A DNA stretch of 64,000 nt from Frigoribacterium sp. SL97 (GTDB taxonomy: Bacteria > Actinomycetota > Actinomycetes > Actinomycetales > Microbacteriaceae). Positions 59,717 through 64,000 of the stretch are shown piece after piece. The translations under genes and the position numbers were made by a program. The stretch is from contig NZ_CP113062.1 in the NCBI RefSeq assembly GCF_026625765.1, positions 868,001 through 932,000 of the forward strand, given 5' to 3'. Each line of letters starts with the position of its first letter. Within the stretch, counting starts at the first letter, position 1. Under the pieces are notes generated by a model, which made no database searches, was not told the DNA's origin, and saw only the letters and a program-made list of their open reading frames with translations.

Positions 59717-60496
59717 TCAGCCGAAGCGTCCCGACACGTAGTCTTCCGTGGCCTGCACGCTCGGGTTCGAGAACATCTTCGCGGTGTCGTCGTACTCGAT
59801 GAGCTTGCCTGGCTTGCCGGTGCCGGCGATGTTGAAGAACGCGGTCTTGTCGCTGACGCGGCTGGCCTGCTGCATGTTGTGGGTCACGATGACGATCGTG
59901 TACTGCTGCTTGAGCTCCTCGATGAGGTCCTCGATGGCGAGCGTCGAGATCGGGTCGAGGGCCGAGCAGGGCTCGTCCATCAGCACGACGTCGGGGGAGA
60001 CCGCGATGGCCCGCGCGATGCAGAGGCGCTGCTGCTGACCACCCGAGAGGCCCGAGCCGGGCTTGTCGAGGCGGTCCTTGACCTCGTTCCAGAGGTTCGC
60101 GCCCTGCAGCGACGACTCGACGAGGCCGTCCTGGTCGCTCTTCGACATGCGGCGGTTGTTGAGCTTGACGCCCGCGAGCACGTTGTCGCGGATGCTCATC
60201 GTCGGGAACGGGTTGGGGCGCTGGAACACCATGCCGACCTGTCGACGGACCAGGACGGGGTCGACGCCGGGGCTGTAGAGGTCGTTGCCGTCGATCAGCA
60301 CCTCGCCCTCGACGTAGGCACCGGGGATGACCTCGTGCATGCGGTTCAGCGTGCGCAGGAAGGTCGACTTGCCGCAGCCGGACGGGCCGATGAACGCGGT
60401 GACCGTGCGGGGCTCGATGGTGATGTTGACGTCTTCGACAGCCTTGAACTTGCTGTAGTAGACGTTGAGGTCGTTGACCTCGATGCGCTTGGACAC
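59717..60496 (-). CDS. pstB: Phosphate ABC transporter ATP-binding protein
   Basis: 259 residues; ATPase that drives phosphate uptake. Walker A GPSGCGKST (37-45), Q loop region GMVFQRPNPFPT, signature LSGGQQQRLCIAR and Walker B DVVLMDEP are intact; the MSIRDNV stretch is typical of PstB. GTG start. Last gene of the pst operon in the window; phoU is not seen, as the next gene is convergent. Confidence 0.98.
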   Translation of the reverse strand: MSKRIEVNDLNVYYSKFKAVEDVNITIEPRTVTAFIGPSGCGKSTFLRTLNRMHEVIPGAYVEGEVLIDGNDLYSPGVDPVLVRRQVGMVFQRPNPFPTMSIRDNVLAGVKLNNRRMSKSDQDGLVESSLQGANLWNEVKDRLDKPGSGLSGGQQQRLCIARAIAVSPDVVLMDEPCSALDPISTLAIEDLIEELKQQYTIVIVTHNMQQASRVSDKTAFFNIAGTGKPGKLIEYDDTAKMFSNPSVQATEDYVSGRFG

Positions 60497-60560
60497 GGTG
60501 ATTCCTTCGGGGTGGGAGCCGGGCGGGAGCCGGGACGGGGTGTGGGTCGGGGCGGCCGGG

Positions 60561-61655
60561 TCAGCGGCCGAGCTTGGGGGCGAACACGCGGGCGATCAGG
60601 CGGGCCAGCAGGTTCAGCGCCATGACCATCAGGATCAGGGTGAGGGCGGAGGTCCAGGCCCGGTCGATGAAGGCCGCCGCGTCGGTGCCCTGGCTGACGT
60701 ACGAGCTGTAGGCGAACACCGGCAGCGACTGCATGCGACCGTCGAAGAGGTTGTAGTTCATGCTCGCGGTGAAGCCGGCCGTGATCAAGAGCGGAGCGGT
60801 CTCGCCGATGATGCGCGCGATGGCCAGCATGACGCCGGTCGTGATGCCCGCGACCGAGGTGGGGATGACCACCTTGACGATGGTCAGCCACTTCGGGACG
60901 CCGAGGGCGTAGGCCGCTTCTCGCAACTCGTTCGGCACGAGCTTCAGCATCTCTTCCGTGCTGCGCACCACCACGGGGATCATCAGGACGGCGAGGGCCA
61001 CGGAGCCGGCCGCGCCCATGCGGACCCCTTCGCCGAAGAAGATCACGAACAGGGCGTAGGCGAACAGGCCGGCGACGATCGAGGGGATGCCCGTCATGAC
61101 GTCGACGAAGAACGTGATGGCGCGGGCCAGGCGGCCCTGACCGTACTCGACGAGGTAGATGGCGGTCAGCAGGCCGATCGGCACCGAGATGACGGCGGCC
61201 AGCGCCGTGATCAGCAGGGTGCCGGTGATGGCGTGCAGACCACCGCCGCCGGCTCCGACGACGTTGCGCATCGACATCGCGAAGAAGTCGGCGTCGAACC
61301 GGTTGGAGCCCGACGTGACGACGGTGAAGAGCAAGGAGACCAGCGGAACCAGCGCGATGATGAACGCCGCACTGACGGCGGTCGTGACGACGCGGTCCTT
61401 CGCACGGCGGATGCCCTCGATCTGCATCGCGACGACGAAGACGAGCACGGCGTAGAGCACGGTGCCGAGGATGATCGCCCCGACCCAGTTGAAGGAATCG
61501 GTGACGCCCGCCGCGTTCAGGAGGGCGAAGACGACGCCCATGACGACCCAGCTGCCGAGCAGGATGACGAGGGGCGCGGCCTTGGGCAGGCGCCCCGTCG
61601 TGAGGGCGTTGACCGTGCGGGTGGACCGGCGCACGCCGGCGGTGGTGGTGGCCAT
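60561..61655 (-). CDS. pstA: Phosphate ABC transporter permease PstA
   Basis: 364 residues, membrane subunit with eight or nine hydrophobic segments: two or three extra helices in the first ~120 residues and then the permease core with TGIPSIVAGLFAYALF and EEMLKLVPNELREAAYALGVPKW (EAA loop). Start overlaps the pstC stop by one base (TGATG). It is longer than usual PstA (about 290) because of the N-terminal helices, common in actinobacteria. Confidence 0.96.
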   Translation of the reverse strand: MATTTAGVRRSTRTVNALTTGRLPKAAPLVILLGSWVVMGVVFALLNAAGVTDSFNWVGAIILGTVLYAVLVFVVAMQIEGIRRAKDRVVTTAVSAAFIIALVPLVSLLFTVVTSGSNRFDADFFAMSMRNVVGAGGGGLHAITGTLLITALAAVISVPIGLLTAIYLVEYGQGRLARAITFFVDVMTGIPSIVAGLFAYALFVIFFGEGVRMGAAGSVALAVLMIPVVVRSTEEMLKLVPNELREAAYALGVPKWLTIVKVVIPTSVAGITTGVMLAIARIIGETAPLLITAGFTASMNYNLFDGRMQSLPVFAYSSYVSQGTDAAAFIDRAWTSALTLILMVMALNLLARLIARVFAPKLGR

Positions 61656-62617
61656 CAGTTCGCTCCCGAGAAGGCCTTGCGGCGGTTGATGACGTAGCGT
61701 GCGATCGAGTTGACGATCAGGGTGATGACGAACAGCACGAGGCCGGTCGCGATGAGGGTGTTGATGCCGATGTCGTGCGCCTCGGGGAACCGGAGGGCGA
61801 TGTTCGCCGCGATGGTCGAGGAGTTCGTCGACGTCAGGATCGCGGGGTTGACGACGAGGGCCGGCGAGAGCACGAGCGCCACCGCCATGGTCTCGCCCAG
61901 GGCACGACCGAGGCCGAGCATCGCGGACGAGATGACTCCGGGGCGACCGAACGGCAGCACGGCGATCTGGATCATCTCCCAGCGGGTGGCGCCGAGGGCG
62001 AGGGCGGCCTCTTCGTGCAGTACCGGCGTCTGGAGGAAGACCTCACGACTCAGGGCGGTGATGATCGGCAGGATCATCACGGCGAGCACGATCGAGGCGG
62101 TCAAGAGGGTGCGACCGGTGCCCGAGACCGGGCCGGCGAAGAGCGGGAACCAGCCGAACGTGCTGACCAGCCAGTCGTAGAAGGGCTGGATCGCGGGGGC
62201 GAGCACGATGCTGCCCCACAGGCCGAAGACGACCGACGGCACGGCGGCCAGGAGGTCGATCACGTAGCCGAGCCCCTGGGCGAGCTTGCGGGGGGCGTAG
62301 TGCGAGATGAAGAGGGCGATGCCGATGGCGACGGGGAGGGCCATCAGCAGGGCGAGCGCGGCGGCGTAGACCGTGCCGAACGCCAGCGGTCCGACGTACT
62401 CCCAGAACGAACCCGGGTAACCCGAGAGCGAGACGTCCTCGGGAGCGGCCGTGAGGGCCGGGATGCTCTGCACGATGAGGAAGAGCGCGACGGCCGCGAG
62501 GATCGCGAGGATGAGACCACCGGCGACGACCGTGCTGCCCGAGAAGATCCGGTCGGCAGGACGTCGCTTGGGCTTCGGGACGACGGCGGGGGCCGAGGTC
62601 GTGGCGGGGGCGGTCAT
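61655..62617 (-). CDS. pstC: Phosphate ABC transporter permease PstC
   Basis: 320 residues, six transmembrane helices. AVPSVVFGLWGSIVLAP and the EAA loop LHEEAALALGATRWEMI define PstC. A short Pro/Ala-rich cytoplasmic N-terminus. It follows pstS by 142 bp, with an intervening hairpin. Confidence 0.96.
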   Translation of the reverse strand: MTAPATTSAPAVVPKPKRRPADRIFSGSTVVAGGLILAILAAVALFLIVQSIPALTAAPEDVSLSGYPGSFWEYVGPLAFGTVYAAALALLMALPVAIGIALFISHYAPRKLAQGLGYVIDLLAAVPSVVFGLWGSIVLAPAIQPFYDWLVSTFGWFPLFAGPVSGTGRTLLTASIVLAVMILPIITALSREVFLQTPVLHEEAALALGATRWEMIQIAVLPFGRPGVISSAMLGLGRALGETMAVALVLSPALVVNPAILTSTNSSTIAANIALRFPEAHDIGINTLIATGLVLFVITLIVNSIARYVINRRKAFSGAN

Positions 62618-62711
62618 CGGACGGGGTCCTCCGGAGGCTCGGGTGGGGTTCGGGGACGAACACGGGTGCTGGTGCTGGTGCTTGTGCTGGTGGTGCCTGT
62701 CAGGCCGACGG

Positions 62712-62740
62712 CCCGGGAACGCACGCGGTGCGTTCCCGGG
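62712..62740 (-). terminator. Intercistronic hairpin between pstS and pstC
   Basis: A 13-bp perfect stem (62712-62724 with 62728-62740, arms CCCGGGAACGCAC / GTGCGTTCCCGGG) with a 3-nt loop. No T-tract on the minus side, so it more likely attenuates or stabilises the pstS mRNA, giving more PstS than membrane subunits. A GGTGCT short tandem (62667-62695) follows. Confidence 0.7.
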
Positions 62741-62759
62741 CCCCCGGGGTGGTGCCGTG

Positions 62760-63860
62760 TTACTTGATGAGCGCGATGGCGTCGGCGACCTGACCCGAGA
62801 GGGTGCTCGAGATCGGGGCCGAACCGGCGGCGTCGGCCGCGACCTTCTGGCCGTCCTCGCTGGTGACGTACGAGAGGTACGCCTTCACGAGCTCGCCCTT
62901 GGCGGCGTCCTCGTAGGACTCGCAGGCGATCAGGTAGCTGACCAGGACGATCGGGTAGACGCCTGCGGCGCTCGAGGTGCGGTCGAGCTTGATGGCGATG
63001 TCGCCGTCGGTGCGACCCTCTTCTTCGGGCGACTCGTCGACGATGGCGGCTGCGGCCTCGGCCGAGTAGCCGACGAAGTCGTCGCCGACCTTGACCTTGG
63101 CGACGCCGAGGTCACCGGCGCGCGAGGCGTCGGCGTAGCCGATGGTGCCGGTGCCGTTGGTGACGGCGTCGATCACGCCGGTGGTGCCCGAGGCGCCCTC
63201 GCCGCCGAACGCGGTCGGCCAGGTGCCGTCGGCCTCTTCGGTCCAGGTGTCGCCGGCCGTGGCGTGCAGGTAGTCGGTGAAGTTCTCGGTGGTGCCCGAG
63301 TCGTCCGAGCGGTGGACGGCCGTGATGCCCGTGCTGGGCAGGTCGGCGTCGGGGTTGTCGGCCTTGATCTCGGAGGCGTCCCAGGTGGTGATCTTGCCGC
63401 TGAAGATGCCGGCGAGGGTGGCGGGCGTGAGGTTGAGCTCCTTCACGCCGTCGAGGTTGAAGACGACCGCGATGGGCGAGACGTAGGCGGGCAGTTCGAC
63501 GATGCCGGTGTCGGGCGTGCAGCCGGCGAAGGTGCTCGACGAGATCTCGTCGGTCTTGAACGCACGGTCGGAGCCGGCGAAGTCCGCGGCGCCCGAGATG
63601 AAGCTCTCACGGCCGCCACCCGAACCCTGCGGGTCGTAGTTGATCGTGACGTCGGGGTTGGCGGTCTGGAAGCCCGCGACCCAGGCCTCCTGCGCAGCCT
63701 GCTGCGACGAGGCGCCGATGCCCGAGATGGAGCCGGAGAGGTCGCTGGCCGATGCGTCGCCCGAGGGCGAAGCGCCGCCTTCGTTGCTGGCGCAGGACGC
63801 GAGGAGCATGGTTCCGACCGCGGCGATCGCGACGATGCTGCCGGTGCGCTTGAAGTTCAC
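62760..63860 (-). CDS. pstS: Phosphate-binding lipoprotein PstS
   Basis: 366 residues; signal peptide with lipobox LLASC (C23), then the phosphate-binding fold: SGSISGIGASSQQAAQ, VTINYDPQGSGGGRESF and DSGTTENFTDYL, which together form the anion site. GTG start with AAGGACC upstream. First gene of pstSCAB and the only one directly behind the PHO-box promoter. Confidence 0.97.
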   Translation of the reverse strand: MNFKRTGSIVAIAAVGTMLLASCASNEGGASPSGDASASDLSGSISGIGASSQQAAQEAWVAGFQTANPDVTINYDPQGSGGGRESFISGAADFAGSDRAFKTDEISSSTFAGCTPDTGIVELPAYVSPIAVVFNLDGVKELNLTPATLAGIFSGKITTWDASEIKADNPDADLPSTGITAVHRSDDSGTTENFTDYLHATAGDTWTEEADGTWPTAFGGEGASGTTGVIDAVTNGTGTIGYADASRAGDLGVAKVKVGDDFVGYSAEAAAAIVDESPEEEGRTDGDIAIKLDRTSSAAGVYPIVLVSYLIACESYEDAAKGELVKAYLSYVTSEDGQKVAADAAGSAPISSTLSGQVADAIALIK

Positions 63861-63922
63861 AGGGGGGTCCTTTTCGGGATGTGATGGCTGGGTGCTGTGG
63901 GCCAGGTGCCGACCCGTGCGAG

Positions 63923-63988
63923 ACGCTACGGCGACGGGTTAACCACGGTCGCCTGCCCCGGTGAACGGAAGGTGAACGAGGGGGGAAC
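63923..63988 (-). promoter_or_regulatory. PHO box and pst promoter
   Basis: Read on the minus strand, three 11-bp units start GTTCCCC, GTTCACC and GTTCACC (plus-strand positions 63982-63988, 63971-63977, 63960-63966), matching the direct-repeat PhoP box known from actinobacteria. TAGCGT (63928-63923, minus strand) is a possible -10, 31 bp further down. This would induce pstSCAB on phosphate starvation through PhoR-PhoP. Confidence 0.85.
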
Positions 63989-64000
63989 ATCGGCCCGGAC

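Noticed and set aside
62667..62695. GGTGCT/TGGTGC short tandem after pstS as a coding repeat
   Set aside because: It lies between pstS and pstC without an ORF on the operon strand; it is simple-sequence DNA.

Overview
The window is very GC-rich (about 70% or more by eye). It uses GTG starts freely, has actinobacterial gene sets (a SigK/RskA-type sigma/anti-sigma pair, a DivIVA-domain protein, DUF2017 with ClpS, a PspC-domain protein) and promoters of the TANNNT kind close to start codons. It fits an actinobacterium, most likely a Microbacteriaceae chromosome (Frigoribacterium/Curtobacterium/Rathayibacter-like). The genus is inference. I see no rRNA, transposase, phage gene, CRISPR array or replication origin. 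One tRNA (Lys) is present.

Layout. 1-5762: an amino-sugar operon, a DasABC/NgcEFG-like sugar ABC importer (binding protein cut by the window edge, two permeases), a GH20 beta-N-acetylhexosaminidase and NagB. 5830-10536: D-amino-acid genes (N-acyl-D-amino-acid deacylase; RidA divergent from a D-serine-dehydratase-like enzyme) around an SDR protein. 10628-13768: small hypothetical, DUF4287, DivIVA-like and SRPBCC genes. 13900-16307: a response regulator and histidine kinase. 16308-16772: a gene-free patch of repeats. 16773-24000: an epimerase-like protein, CutC, an acyl-CoA synthetase, NagA, a YrdB-like protein, PurU and a DUF1304 protein. 24116-33464: a glycan locus with a frameshifted LacI-family gene, a perfect 22-bp LacI-type operator, two beta-propeller glycosidase/phosphorylase genes, a second sugar ABC importer and a large secreted protein. 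33580-39660: XdhC, a MobA-like nucleotidyltransferase, DinB, MOSC, DUF2256/DUF3253, DUF805 and unknown genes. 39974-47951: MFS transporter, Asp23, Fe-S photolyase, lipoproteins, an ABC-F ATPase and PspC. 48079-51342: clpS-DUF2017, and glyA-folD behind a ZTP (pfl) riboswitch. 51728-55991: galTK with a divergent DeoR regulator, then aldose 1-epimerase. 56434-59601: tRNA-Lys, an unknown protein, a structured leader-like region, and the sigma/anti-sigma pair. 59717-64000: pstSCAB on the minus strand behind a PHO box.

How the genes work together. GH20, the importer, NagA and NagB form a route from chitin or peptidoglycan fragments to fructose-6-phosphate, though nagA lies 15 kb from nagB. The D-aminoacylase, D-Ser-dehydratase-like protein and RidA would handle D-amino acids, so the left end may recycle cell-wall material. 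GlyA, FolD and PurU share one-carbon metabolism. galT, galK and the epimerase form a Leloir pathway without galE.

The most unusual property is sequence-wide. The 9-mer GGAGGCGCG occurs about 65 times on the two strands (hand count, against about 5 expected from base composition). It sits in linkers and start regions of genes and forms perfect inverted pairs in intergenic hairpins, much as DNA uptake sequences do in Neisseria. It is accompanied by several other families of long, often perfect intergenic hairpins (stems of 13-26 bp), by low-complexity insertions inside otherwise conserved enzymes, and by many genes that look leaderless.
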